Shown piece after piece: positions 45,029-54,703 of a DNA stretch of 64,000 bases. The notes beneath the pieces are model-generated. The model was not told where the DNA came from, searched no databases, and worked only from the letters and a program-made list of their open reading frames with translations. This DNA is from an uncultured Clostridia bacterium (lineage in GTDB: Bacteria; Bacillota; Clostridia; TANB77; CAG-508). The translations under genes were made by a program, and so were the position numbers. The stretch covers positions 1 to 64,000 of the forward strand of contig CASSLW010000004.1 in NCBI GenBank assembly GCA_949443285.1, in the 5' to 3' direction. Position 1 is the first letter of the stretch; each line of letters begins with the position of its first letter.

Positions 45029-45832
45029 TTATTTTATTTCTTCTGGTACATTTGAAACTATTTGTTGATATTGGTTTAATACTGATTGATTATAGAACAT
45101 TATTTGATTTTCCATTATTGTCCAATCTGATTTGTGTTCACTTAAGAAGTTGAATATATTTTCTATATAATCAAATGATGCTGTTATTTGTTTTTTAGCT
45201 TTTTCACCTTTTTCTCTTGTTTCACTTAATTCTTTTTCAGTTTCTTCATCAACTGCTAATTTTTTATATACTTCTTTATAATAATCGCTTACATCTTTAT
45301 CTTCAATAACTGTTAAAAATCTGTCTTTATCGCATAGTGATAACAATTCTTCTATATATTCTTCTCCTGCTTTTCTCATTTCTGCAATTTTTGCTTTTGT
45401 TTGTGTAAATTCTGGTCCATCATTTTTGATATTTTCAAATGACATTAATTTTTCTATGTCTTCGCTTTTTATTATTTCTGGTGCTTTTTTGCTTGTTTCT
45501 AATGTTTCGTTTAAGTATTCTTTTAATGTTTGTTCTACTACTGCATATGAACCTTTTGTTTTTATTTCCATATCGATTTTAGCATTTGGGTCTACTGTTC
45601 CGTCTGCTTTTAGCATTTCCATTGATGTTATTTTATTTGTTTCGCTTACTAATAATGCAAATTGTGAAGAGTGATATGCTACAAATAGTGATATTCCAAC
45701 TATTATTACTAATACAACCGCAATTATAGCAATTATTAATCCTTTTTTGCTTTTCTTTCCTTTTTCTGTTTTAACTTCTGCTTTTACCTCGCTGTTTACT
45801 TTTTCTACATTTTCATTTTTTTGTTCTTCCAT
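45029..45832 (-). CDS. Membrane-anchored coiled-coil protein (paralogue B)
   Basis: 267 residues. Cytosolic charged N-terminus (KVNSEVKAEVKTEKGKKSKK), one helix (GLIIAIIAVVLVIIVGISLFVAY), then a helical outside domain like that of the protein at 41261. Shared landmarks are MEIKTKGSYAVVEQTLKEY and IEDKDVSDYYKEVYK. Likely a duplicated gene pair now split by the CpsB and ATPase-TOPRIM genes. Function unknown. Confidence 0.75.
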   Translation of the reverse strand: MEEQKNENVEKVNSEVKAEVKTEKGKKSKKGLIIAIIAVVLVIIVGISLFVAYHSSQFALLVSETNKITSMEMLKADGTVDPNAKIDMEIKTKGSYAVVEQTLKEYLNETLETSKKAPEIIKSEDIEKLMSFENIKNDGPEFTQTKAKIAEMRKAGEEYIEELLSLCDKDRFLTVIEDKDVSDYYKEVYKKLAVDEETEKELSETREKGEKAKKQITASFDYIENIFNFLSEHKSDWTIMENQIMFYNQSVLNQYQQIVSNVPEEIK

Positions 45833-45907
45833 TTTTAATTCCCCTTTTCTTTTTATATTTTAAGTATTCTTATTATAGTGCTTTATAATTTTATTTGCAA
45901 GTTTTTT

Positions 45908-47617
45908 TTACATTTTATTTGGCATTTCTATACCAAGTAATCCAGCTCCTGTTTTTAGAATTTGTCCAACACTGTATGTCAAGTATACTCTAGCGTCTTG
46001 TAATTCTTTGTCTTCACATATAATTTTATTTTCATTATAAAAACTGCTGAACGCTTTTGCTAAATCTATTAAATATCTTGAAAGTATTGAAGGTTCTTCT
46101 TTGTTAGTTACTTGTACTAAAATATCTTCAAAGTTATAAATTAATTTTATGATATTTTGAGAATATTCATCTTGTAAACACTCTAAATTTATCTCTCTTA
46201 ATTCAGGTACTTTTTCAGCTTTTTCAATTACACTTTTAGTACGTACATATGTGTATTGAATATATGGTCCTGTTTCTCCTTGGAAGTTTAATATTGTATC
46301 CCATTCGAATATTTCGTCTTTTACTCTGTTATTTGCTAAATCGTTGAATATTACTGCTCCTATTCCAACTTTTCTTGCTACTTCTTTTTTATCTTCAAGT
46401 TCTGGATTTTTTTCTTCTATTACTTTTTCTGCTCTTTGAACAGCTTCATTTAATAAATCTTCTAATTTTACTATATTTCCTTCTCTTGTTGACATTTTTC
46501 CTGTTGGTAATAATACCATTCCAAATGATACATGTTTTAACCCATTTGTGTATTTTTCATCTATACCTAGTAATTTTGCTACTTCAAATATTTGTTTAAA
46601 ATGTAATACTTGTTCATATGATGTTACATATAATGCCTTATCAAAGTCATATGTTCTTGCTCTATAAAGAATTGCTGCTAAGTCTCTTGTTGCATAAGTT
46701 GTTGAACCATTTGTTTTTTGTATTATACAAGGTGTGTTTATTCCTTTATCTTCTAAATCTATAATTCTTGCTCCTTGTGATTCTACTACTTTTCCTGTCT
46801 TTTCTAGAATTTCAATTACTTCTTGCATTTTGTCTGCATAAAATGCTTCTCCATTCCAAGAATCAAATTTACTTCCTAATAAGTCATATACTTTTTGGAA
46901 TTCTTGCAGACTTACCTTTCTGAATTTTTCCCATAGTTCTACACAATATGGGTCTTTGTCTTCTAATTTTTTGAAATTATTTCTACATTCTTCTAGTACT
47001 GTTTCATCTTCCTTGCATAATTCATTTATTCTGATATAAATTTTGGTCAATTCTTCAATTGGTCTTGCATCTATGTCATACTCTTCTCCCCATTTTTTAT
47101 ACCCTTCAATAAGTTTTCCAAATTGTGTTCCATAGTCTCCTAAATGATTAATTCCAGTTACATTATATCCTAAATATTTGTATATATTATATAATGCTGC
47201 ACCTATTACAGTTGAACGTAAATGTCCAATGTGGAATGGTTTTGCAATATTTGGCGCTGAGTAGTCTATTACTATATTTTTTCCTTTCCCTATTGTCATT
47301 TTTCCATAATCGATACCTTGGTCTATTTTTTCTAAAACTTCTTTTGTTATTATTTGTTTACTTATATAGAAGTTTAAGTATCCACCTGCTATCTCTACTT
47401 TTTCAATTATTTCAGAATTTATTTCTATTTTTTCTTTTATTTCACTTGCTATAACTGGTGGTGCCTTTTTTAGTTCTTTCGCAAGTCTAAAACAAGGAAA
47501 TGCGTAATCTCCATTTTTTGTGTCTTTTGGCATTTCTATATAGCTTTTTAGTTCTTCTTGTTTTATTTCTGTTGCTTTTGCTATGGTTTTAGCTATTTCT
47601 TCTTTTAAATCTAGCAT
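45908..47617 (-). CDS. argS: Arginyl-tRNA synthetase
   Basis: 569 residues with the N-terminal Add-1 domain, the class I HIGH motif in KPFHIGHLRSTVIG (about residue 130), the region replacing KMSKS (GKMSTREGNIVKLEDLL) and the DALR anticodon domain at the end (about 460-569). It charges tRNA-Arg. Its start codon touches the galE stop, with the RBS GGGGGAAAATAA formed by the end of galE. Of interest in view of the CGG question below, but the enzyme looks normal. Confidence 0.97.
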   Translation of the reverse strand: MLDLKEEIAKTIAKATEIKQEELKSYIEMPKDTKNGDYAFPCFRLAKELKKAPPVIASEIKEKIEINSEIIEKVEIAGGYLNFYISKQIITKEVLEKIDQGIDYGKMTIGKGKNIVIDYSAPNIAKPFHIGHLRSTVIGAALYNIYKYLGYNVTGINHLGDYGTQFGKLIEGYKKWGEEYDIDARPIEELTKIYIRINELCKEDETVLEECRNNFKKLEDKDPYCVELWEKFRKVSLQEFQKVYDLLGSKFDSWNGEAFYADKMQEVIEILEKTGKVVESQGARIIDLEDKGINTPCIIQKTNGSTTYATRDLAAILYRARTYDFDKALYVTSYEQVLHFKQIFEVAKLLGIDEKYTNGLKHVSFGMVLLPTGKMSTREGNIVKLEDLLNEAVQRAEKVIEEKNPELEDKKEVARKVGIGAVIFNDLANNRVKDEIFEWDTILNFQGETGPYIQYTYVRTKSVIEKAEKVPELREINLECLQDEYSQNIIKLIYNFEDILVQVTNKEEPSILSRYLIDLAKAFSSFYNENKIICEDKELQDARVYLTYSVGQILKTGAGLLGIEMPNKM

Positions 47618-48628
47618 TTATTTTCCCCCTTTATTTTTGATATAGTTCCAAGAATCTCTGCACATATCTTCTATCGTTTTTGTAGCTTCCCAGCCTAATT
47701 CTTCTTTAGCTTTCGTAGCATCTGCATAACATTCAGCAATATCACCAGGTCTTCTTTCTACTATTTTATATGATACTTTTTCTCCTGTTGATTTTTCAAA
47801 TGCTTTTACTATATCTAATACACTTGTACCTTTTCCTGTTCCTAGGTTATAAATATATAGTCCTTTTCCTTCTTTTTCTAACTTATTCAACGCTTTTACA
47901 TGTCCTTTTGCTAAATCAACTACATGTATATAGTCTCTTACCCCTGTTCCATCTGGTGTATTGTAGTCATTTCCAAATACAGATAATTCTTTTAATTCTC
48001 CACTTGCTACTCTAACTACATATGGCATTAAATTGTTTGGAATTCCTTGTGGGTTTTCTCCAATTAAGCCACTTTCGTGTGAACCTATTGGATTGAAATA
48101 TCTTAAAATGCATATATCTAAGGTATTATCTGCATTGTATGCATCTTTTAGTATTTGTTCAATAAACAATTTTGTTGTCCCATATGGATTTGTTGTTCCA
48201 CCTGTTTTTGTTTCTTCTGTAATTGGTACTACCTCTGGGTCTCCATATACTGTTGCTGATGAACTAAATATAAATTTTTTTACTCCATATTTTTTCATTG
48301 TTTCTAGCAATACCAAGCATCCTGTTATGTTGTTGTGATAATATTTTAATGGTTCTTTTACAGATTCTCCTACTGCTTTGTAGCCTGCAAAATTGATTAC
48401 CGCTTCAATTTCATTTTCTTCAAATATTTTTTCTACTTTTTCTACCTCTAAGTAATCTGCTTCGTAAAATTTAATTTTCTTTCCTGTTATTTTTTCAATT
48501 TTTTCAATTACGTCTGGTTTACTATTTGAGAAGTTATCAAGAATAATAACTTCTTTCCCCTCATTTAACAGCTCAACTGCTGTATGACTTCCAATATATC
48601 CTAATCCTCCTGGTAATAATACTGACAT
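47618..48628 (-). CDS. galE: UDP-glucose 4-epimerase
   Basis: 336 residues. NAD-binding GGLGYIGSHTAVELL at the start, FSSSATVYG, the catalytic YxxxK in NPYGTTKLFIEQIL, and LRYFNPIGSHESG. It interconverts UDP-glucose and UDP-galactose for polysaccharide synthesis or galactose use. Directly followed by argS with no gap and preceded by cysS by 14 bp the other way along the strand, so cysS-galE-argS form a close-packed run. Confidence 0.96.
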   Translation of the reverse strand: MSVLLPGGLGYIGSHTAVELLNEGKEVIILDNFSNSKPDVIEKIEKITGKKIKFYEADYLEVEKVEKIFEENEIEAVINFAGYKAVGESVKEPLKYYHNNITGCLVLLETMKKYGVKKFIFSSSATVYGDPEVVPITEETKTGGTTNPYGTTKLFIEQILKDAYNADNTLDICILRYFNPIGSHESGLIGENPQGIPNNLMPYVVRVASGELKELSVFGNDYNTPDGTGVRDYIHVVDLAKGHVKALNKLEKEGKGLYIYNLGTGKGTSVLDIVKAFEKSTGEKVSYKIVERRPGDIAECYADATKAKEELGWEATKTIEDMCRDSWNYIKNKGGK

Positions 48629-48642
48629 TTGTTATACTCTCC

Positions 48643-50025
48643 TTATTTTCTTTTTACTTCTGTTCCTTCTTTACTGTCTTTTATTTCATATCCCTTACTT
48701 TGAATTAAGTCTCTTAATTCATCTGATTTTGCCCAATCTTTATTTTTTCTTGCTTGCGTTCTTTGCTCTACTAAATCTAAAATTTCTTGTGGTATTTCTT
48801 CTTGTTCTTCTTGTTTGTCTATTTCTACCCCTAATACTGTATCAAATTTTAATAATAACTCTGCAAGTTTTGGGCTTTTCTTTTCATTTCTTACAACTTC
48901 CCAAACTGTTCCCATGGCTAATGGCATATTTAGGTCATCATTTATTGCTTTATGGAATTTCTCTTCATATTCTTCAACAGTTTTATCTTCTACTTCATCT
49001 TTTCCTTGCAAATGCATTTGATATCCATTTTTTAGCCTTTCTAGTGATTTTGATGCAGCTTCAATTCCGTCCCATGTAAAGTTTAGCTTGTTTCTATAAT
49101 GGCAAGAATAGCTAAATAATTTGTATACTATTGGATTATAACCCCTTTCAATAAAATCTTTCATTAGGTATACATTCCCTAGACTTTTTGACATTTTTCC
49201 GCCGTCTATTAGTAGATATTCTCCATGAACCCAATAATTTGCTGGAACTTTACCACAAATACCTTTGCTTTGTGCTATTTCGTTTTCATGATGTGTTGGT
49301 ATTAAATCAATTCCACCTGTATGTATATCAAATTGTTCTCCTAAATATTTTCTTCCCATTGCTGAACATTCTATGTGCCAGCCTGGATAGCTTGGTCCCC
49401 AAGGGCTATCCCATTTCATTAAATGATTTTCAGGTGCTTTTATCCATAATGCAAAATCATATGGGTTTCTTTTTTCTGGGTCAACTTCTACCCTTGCCCC
49501 TGCTTTTTGCTCTTCTAAATTCAAGTTTGATAATATTGGATATTTGTCTAATTTTGATATGTCAAAATATATTGCTGTTGATGTTTCATATGCGAAATCT
49601 TTTTTTACTAATTCTTTGACAAATTCTAACATTTCTTTGATATGGTCTGTTGCTTTACATACTATTTCTGGTGTTTCTATATTTAACATTGCCAAATCTT
49701 TAAAAAACAACTTTGTATAATGTTCTGCAATTTCATATGGTGATTTATGTTCTTCCCTTGCAGATTTTAGCATCTTGTCTTCACCTTCATCAGCATCTGA
49801 AACTAAATGACCAACATCTGTTATATTCATTGCATGTTTTATTTTATATCCATTGTAACGTAACACTCTTCTTAAAACATCTTGAAATATATTTGTTCTC
49901 ATATTTCCAATTGTTGCATCTTTATATACTGTTGGCCCACAAGAATACATTCTTATCTCTTTATTATCTAGTGGTATAAATTTGTCTTTGTTTCTTGTTA
50001 ATGTGTTATATAAGTATATATCCAT
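48643..50025 (-). CDS. cysS: Cysteinyl-tRNA synthetase
   Basis: 460 residues from the ATG after AAGGAGTAGAT; a longer reading would pass through a repeat element. Zinc and adenylate features: CGPTVYKDATIGNMRT, WHIECSAMG with the zinc cysteine, HHENEIAQSKG and KMSKSLGN. The first HIGH-motif position is threonine (TIGN) rather than the usual histidine. C-terminal DALR domain present. It charges tRNA-Cys. Confidence 0.96.
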   Translation of the reverse strand: MDIYLYNTLTRNKDKFIPLDNKEIRMYSCGPTVYKDATIGNMRTNIFQDVLRRVLRYNGYKIKHAMNITDVGHLVSDADEGEDKMLKSAREEHKSPYEIAEHYTKLFFKDLAMLNIETPEIVCKATDHIKEMLEFVKELVKKDFAYETSTAIYFDISKLDKYPILSNLNLEEQKAGARVEVDPEKRNPYDFALWIKAPENHLMKWDSPWGPSYPGWHIECSAMGRKYLGEQFDIHTGGIDLIPTHHENEIAQSKGICGKVPANYWVHGEYLLIDGGKMSKSLGNVYLMKDFIERGYNPIVYKLFSYSCHYRNKLNFTWDGIEAASKSLERLKNGYQMHLQGKDEVEDKTVEEYEEKFHKAINDDLNMPLAMGTVWEVVRNEKKSPKLAELLLKFDTVLGVEIDKQEEQEEIPQEILDLVEQRTQARKNKDWAKSDELRDLIQSKGYEIKDSKEGTEVKRK

Positions 50026-50049
50026 ATCTACTCCTTTTCTTGTTCGAAA

Positions 50050-50084
50050 TTGCCAAAAGGGACGGTCCTTTTTGGCAATTTTCA
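50050..50084. repeat. GGGAC palindromic repeat
   Basis: TTGCCAAAAGGGACGGTCC TTTTTGGCAA, in the leader of cysS. Confidence 0.65.
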
Positions 50085-50093
50085 AACCTATAT

Positions 50094-52763
50094 TTATTCT
50101 TTTCCTTCTCCTGGCTTTTCTTCTGTTCCACTTCCACCTGTGTTTTCTCCACCTGTTGTTCCACTTCCACCAGAAGAGCCTCCACTTGGTTTCTCACCAC
50201 TTGTAGAGCCTCCTGTGCTGCTTCCCCCACTTGTAGTATCTCCATTTCCAGAAGGATTTGTATTTGTATTATTTGTATTTGTTGTTGTATTTGGCTTTGG
50301 TTGTTCTTGTGGTTTTTCTACTTCTTTTGGTTTTGTATGAACATTACATGTACCTTCTACTTTTCCACCGCCTGTAACAGTTGCTCCATTTACTGGTTTC
50401 CATAGGTTTAATTGTTCTTTTGGTAATAATCCGCCATATGGCTTGTTTGTTACTGTTACATATTGTGAACAATATTCTGTTGCTATTTTATTTGTTTCTG
50501 AACATATAGCTTGGCTTCCATGTCCTTGGCATTGTTCTGGTAAGTTATCTGCTGTAAATATTTCTGTATATGAAGGACAACCTGTTGTTGCTAATCCACC
50601 TGTTAGTGTACATACCTTTTGTTCTACTATTCCATTTGGTTTTGTAAATGTTGCACCTGTTAATCCTTTATGAATATCTTTCATTACCGAACTCCAAATT
50701 AATGCTGCTGGGTTAGCTGAATATTCTCTTTGTACAACTTCTTCTGGACTATCATATCCAAACCAACAAGCTGCTGAATAATATGGTGTAAATCCACATA
50801 GCCATCTATCTTTGTGTCCGTCAGTTGTTCCTGTTTTTGCTGCTACATCCATTCCTGTTATAGCACAGTATGGCGCTGTTCCACCTGCTTTTACTGTTCC
50901 TTGCATAATTGTACTTGTTATATATGCATTTTGTTCTGATATAACTCTTTTCTTTTCTTGTGTTGGTGTTAATACTGTATCTCCATTTGCATCTACTACT
51001 TTTGTGTAGAATGTTGGTTCTATATATTCTCCATTGTTTGCAATTGCTGCATATGCTGCTGCCATTTCTAATGGACTAATTCCTTCTGATAGTCCACCTA
51101 TTGCAAGTGATAAATGTTCGTCATTTGGTTTGCTACTTTCAACTTCACTTGATTTTGTTAATGTTGTTACTCCAAAATTTCTTAAATAATCTATTGATTT
51201 TCCTGGTGTTAGTTCTCTCATTATTTTTACTTCTGGTACGTTTTGTGATTTTGCAAGTATTGTTCTAATGTTGATATTTCCTAAATAATTTTCTTCATTT
51301 TTTGGCTTATATCCACCACCAAAGTCTGTAAGTACATCTGTATACATTGTTGATGCTGTAATTACTTTTTCTTGTAATGCTGGTGCTATGTCTGCTATTG
51401 GTTTTATTGATGAACCTGGTTGTCTTGCTGATTGTGTTCCTCTATTTAGCCCTGATATCGCTTTTTCTCCTAGTCCTCCTGAAACTCCTAATACATATCC
51501 AGTTTTATTATCAACTATTACCATCGCTGCTTGTGTTTGTTCATTTATTAAAGTTCCATCTTTGTTCTTTTGATGCCCTGGCTTTATGTATTTTGCTTTT
51601 TTAGTTTCTTCTTCTACTCTTGCTTGTATTTCAGGGTTAACAGTTGAATATATTGTTAAACCACTACTGTACACGTAGTTTTTCGCCATGTCCTCTGACC
51701 AACCTTTTTCTTCCATGAATTGTCCAATTACTTGTTTTATTACTGCATCTGTATGATAAGAATAATTATTTCCTGTTGATATTTGTCCTTTTTCAAATTT
51801 TAGTCCTGCATTTGCTTGTTCTACTGCTTGATTATATTCCTCTTCGTTTGTAATGTATCCTAGTTCTTTCATCTTTGCAAGTACTGTTAGAATTTTTGAT
51901 TTTATCCTTTCTGCTCTTTTTTCTTCTGTGTCTGTATCAGATGCTAATTTATATGGGTTATAGTATGATGGTCTACTATTTATTCCTGCTAAATATGCGC
52001 ATTCTACTAAACTTAAATCCTTTGCTTTTTTGTTAAAATAGTATTCTGCTCCTAATTCCACTCCATGTAAGTTTCCCTCTCCACCTACATATAGTATATT
52101 TAAGTATAATTCTAATATTTGTTCTTTTGATATCATTCTTTCCACTTGATATGCTTTTGCCCATTCTTTTACTTTTCTGAATATTCCTGCCATTCCTGCT
52201 GATTCATCATCTTTTGTTATGTTTTTAACTAATTGCTGTGTAATTGTACTTCCACCATATGTACTTTTTCCTAGTAAAGTTGTTACTATCGCTCCTGCTG
52301 TTCTTTTAAAATCTACTCCGCTATGTTTGTAAAATCTTTCGTCTTCAATTGCTACATATGCTTTTGGTAGGTAGTCTGCCATTTCGTCTAGTGGTATTGG
52401 TTTTCTTTTTTCGTCTCCACTTATGGTAGCTATTACTTCTCCATTTGAAGCTACTAATGTTGAGTTCGCTGCTCCGCTGGTTAGGTCTTTTGAACTTATT
52501 TCAAAATCGTCTCCAAATAGTCCAAAGAATATTCCTGCTATTATTCCTGCTCCTATTACTGCAAGTAGTAAGAATATTACTAATGCTATTTTTATCGCCA
52601 TCATTAATTTTGGATGTGATTTTTTCTTTTTATTTCCGTTTTTTGTTTTCTTTACTTGTGGTTTTCTTGTTGTGTTTTTTGTTTCTGCTTTTTTTGTAGG
52701 TCTTTTTTTGCTTCTTTGTATTCTGCTTGGTTTTGCTTTGTTCCCTTTATTGTTACTTGGCAT
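50094..52763 (-). CDS. Class A penicillin-binding protein
   Basis: 889 residues. A basic cytosolic N-terminus, one membrane helix (MMAIKIALVIFLLLAVIGAGIIAGIFF, about 50-76), a GT51 transglycosylase (EDERFYKHSGVD, GGSTITQQLVKN) and a transpeptidase domain with GSSIKP (active serine), SQN and AKTGTTDGHKD. After a cysteine-containing segment the tail is rich in P/G/S/T and N (from about residue 820). It polymerises and cross-links peptidoglycan at the membrane. RBS AAGGAGGG. Which PBP1 subtype is unclear. Confidence 0.95.
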   Translation of the reverse strand: MPSNNKGNKAKPSRIQRSKKRPTKKAETKNTTRKPQVKKTKNGNKKKKSHPKLMMAIKIALVIFLLLAVIGAGIIAGIFFGLFGDDFEISSKDLTSGAANSTLVASNGEVIATISGDEKRKPIPLDEMADYLPKAYVAIEDERFYKHSGVDFKRTAGAIVTTLLGKSTYGGSTITQQLVKNITKDDESAGMAGIFRKVKEWAKAYQVERMISKEQILELYLNILYVGGEGNLHGVELGAEYYFNKKAKDLSLVECAYLAGINSRPSYYNPYKLASDTDTEEKRAERIKSKILTVLAKMKELGYITNEEEYNQAVEQANAGLKFEKGQISTGNNYSYHTDAVIKQVIGQFMEEKGWSEDMAKNYVYSSGLTIYSTVNPEIQARVEEETKKAKYIKPGHQKNKDGTLINEQTQAAMVIVDNKTGYVLGVSGGLGEKAISGLNRGTQSARQPGSSIKPIADIAPALQEKVITASTMYTDVLTDFGGGYKPKNEENYLGNINIRTILAKSQNVPEVKIMRELTPGKSIDYLRNFGVTTLTKSSEVESSKPNDEHLSLAIGGLSEGISPLEMAAAYAAIANNGEYIEPTFYTKVVDANGDTVLTPTQEKKRVISEQNAYITSTIMQGTVKAGGTAPYCAITGMDVAAKTGTTDGHKDRWLCGFTPYYSAACWFGYDSPEEVVQREYSANPAALIWSSVMKDIHKGLTGATFTKPNGIVEQKVCTLTGGLATTGCPSYTEIFTADNLPEQCQGHGSQAICSETNKIATEYCSQYVTVTNKPYGGLLPKEQLNLWKPVNGATVTGGGKVEGTCNVHTKPKEVEKPQEQPKPNTTTNTNNTNTNPSGNGDTTSGGSSTGGSTSGEKPSGGSSGGSGTTGGENTGGSGTEEKPGEGKE

Positions 52764-52845
52764 TTTATTCCCTCCTTGCCAACTTGATTTTTTTCGTAAG
52801 CCTATTATATTACATTTTTATGAAAAAGAAAAGCTTTTTTATAAA

Positions 52846-52876
52846 AATTTGGGACATTTAGGGACGTTTCTGTTTT
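52846..52876. repeat. GGGACGTTTCTG repeat fragment
   Basis: AAATTTGGGACATTTAGGGA CGTTTCTG; the AAATTTGGGACATTT part also occurs at 26-43. Confidence 0.5.
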
Positions 52877-52880
52877 GTTT

Positions 52881-53726
52881 CTATAAGATACTTTTACTTG
52901 TTTTCAAATACATAATCTTCACCTTGTCCTTTAAAAACTTTTTTTGCAAATAATCAAATGTTCTATTTGTATAAGTTTGTGCTTCATAAATTTTCTTTTT
53001 GTCGTATAAATCATTTTTATCATAGTCAAATTCTTCATTACTTGTATAATCTATTTCATAATCAATTATATTAATTCCATTAAATCTTTTGCTTGATATA
53101 ACTACATTTCCACATAAATTCACAATAATTGCTTCTTCAAAAATTCTATATTTGTTTATTAGTTCTTTTGGGAAGTCAACATTTAATACAATTTGAGATT
53201 TTGAGAGACTTTTTTTCTTGTTGTTTGTTACTGTTATCATAATTCCGTCTTCATCAAGAATTTGCTGTTCTATCTTTTTGAATTTTTCAAAGTGATTTGT
53301 TACAATGTTTACTCTTTTATATTGTTTTACAATTTCTTTTATATTTTCTAACATATTTGCTTCTATTTCGTTTATTAGTATTGATATTTGTATTTCTTCT
53401 TTTTTTAGTCTCTTTTTTTCTACTACGTAATCTAACGCTTTTAGTGTTAGTGCTTTGAATAGCCATTTTCCTTCTATTATTTTTGCTCCATAGCTGTGTA
53501 AAAAATTTGTGTATTCTTCTTGCTTGCTTATTTGTTTACTTAGTACTACTTTTTTGCTGTTTGTTTTTTCTAGTATTTTTATTGTTTTTTGTGCTAGTTT
53601 TTCTGCTTTTTTTGTTTTTATTTCTTCTTGTCCTATTGGTAGTATTAGTTTGTCCCCTTTTGTTTGTATTATGTTGAATAGTTTTGTTATTAGGTTAGGC
53701 TTGTCAGTTTCTTGGATATAATACAA
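52881..53726 (-). CDS. Conserved-looking protein, unknown, TTG start
   Basis: 281 residues starting at TTG 53726, with AGGAGAGTGATTTAA before it. Soluble, alpha/beta, lysine-rich. Segments: KLILPIGQEEIKTKKAEKLAQKTIKIL, GAKIIEGKWLFKALTLKALDYVV, ISILINEIEANMLENIKEIV, RVNIVTNHFEKFKK, IMITVTNNKKKSLSKSQIVLNVDFP. The pattern suggests a nucleotide-fold domain of clostridial type, but I cannot name it. Alone between the penicillin-binding protein gene and the accessory block. Confidence 0.7.
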   Translation of the reverse strand: MYYIQETDKPNLITKLFNIIQTKGDKLILPIGQEEIKTKKAEKLAQKTIKILEKTNSKKVVLSKQISKQEEYTNFLHSYGAKIIEGKWLFKALTLKALDYVVEKKRLKKEEIQISILINEIEANMLENIKEIVKQYKRVNIVTNHFEKFKKIEQQILDEDGIMITVTNNKKKSLSKSQIVLNVDFPKELINKYRIFEEAIIVNLCGNVVISSKRFNGINIIDYEIDYTSNEEFDYDKNDLYDKKKIYEAQTYTNRTFDYLQKKFLKDKVKIMYLKTSKSIL

Positions 53727-53788
53727 TTAAATCACTCTCCTATACTTTTTAATTAAGTATATGAAAGTGATTTTGGTGATATTACATA

Positions 53789-54667
53789 TTAATTTTCTTT
53801 TAATTTCTTTGTACTTTTTTTAGTTATTTTATCCTCATTCAAATATTGATAATTTAGTACATTTTCTTTACTAACAACAGATTTTCCTAATTCCCTTTCC
53901 ATATCTTCTCTTGCAACTTTTGCTACATGTCCACCTCTTTTAGCAATTTCTTTATTTGCTTTTAGTCCATAAGGCTTATGTTCTTTTGCAAATTCTCTTG
54001 TTGCAATTTCTCCTAAATTTGCCAAAGCAACTTCAACATCTGTCATATTATCTCTTAATGATTCTTTTCTAATATTTTTATAATCTTTATATTCGCTTGC
54101 TTTCATTCCAGACCACTCTTGATATATTTCATTTGTAAGTACTGCATACTCATAATTTTGGGTTATTCCATTTTCTTTCCATACATCTGTTAATTTTTTT
54201 CTATTTAAAATTCCTTTTAATCTTGCTTCAATCCATTTATCTGAATATCCTTTACTTCTGTAATAATCAATAGCTCTATTCATTGCAATTTCTGGATCAA
54301 ATATTTCGTCAATTCTCTCTTTACCCATTTGAGCAAGCCAAAGTTTAAATGGCTCTGCTTTTGGACTTGGCACAGACTCTATTAATCTTAAAATCCCTTT
54401 TGTATCTAACGTGTCTGTCAAATAGCTTTTTCCGTCTTTTTGAGATTTCATTTTCAGTTGCACGATATTCTCGTGCAACTGACTTCCTTCTTGTTTTAGT
54501 TTTCTTTTTAAGTCACTCCAATAGTTTCTTGGAATATTACTTTCTGTTAATGCCCCAACAACATCAACTACGCTAAAGTAATATTCTTCTTTTTCGCTAT
54601 CCCAAATACTTCTTATTTCATTACCTTCAAAAAGATTTGAAATTGTTTCTAATTTATTATTATTCAT
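53789..54667 (-). CDS. BRO-N domain protein (phage antirepressor-like)
   Basis: 292 residues. BRO-N domain at 1-120: IRSIWDSEKEEYYFSVVDVVGALTES, YWSDLKRKLKQEGSQL, TLDTKGILRLIESVPSPKAEPFKLWLAQMG. The C-terminal part (130-292) has a second helical domain with ARLKGILNRKKLTDVWKENGI and a basic end. BRO-N proteins bind DNA and are common in phages and mobile elements. It is followed by no phage genes, so it is a chromosomal accessory copy. Likely transcribed with dinD. Confidence 0.85.
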   Translation of the reverse strand: MNNNKLETISNLFEGNEIRSIWDSEKEEYYFSVVDVVGALTESNIPRNYWSDLKRKLKQEGSQLHENIVQLKMKSQKDGKSYLTDTLDTKGILRLIESVPSPKAEPFKLWLAQMGKERIDEIFDPEIAMNRAIDYYRSKGYSDKWIEARLKGILNRKKLTDVWKENGITQNYEYAVLTNEIYQEWSGMKASEYKDYKNIRKESLRDNMTDVEVALANLGEIATREFAKEHKPYGLKANKEIAKRGGHVAKVAREDMERELGKSVVSKENVLNYQYLNEDKITKKSTKKLKEN

Positions 54668-54703
54668 TTAGACCTCACTTTCCTTTATGAATTTATTATT
54701 TTC

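Noticed and set aside
45908..50025. T-box leaders before argS or cysS
   Set aside because: argS starts directly at the galE stop and the cysS leader is only about 70 bp including a repeat; no AGGGTGGNACCGCG-type element is present.
50026..50085. Longer N-terminus for cysS
   Set aside because: It crosses a GGGAC repeat; the ATG at 50025 has its own RBS and gives the family-standard start.
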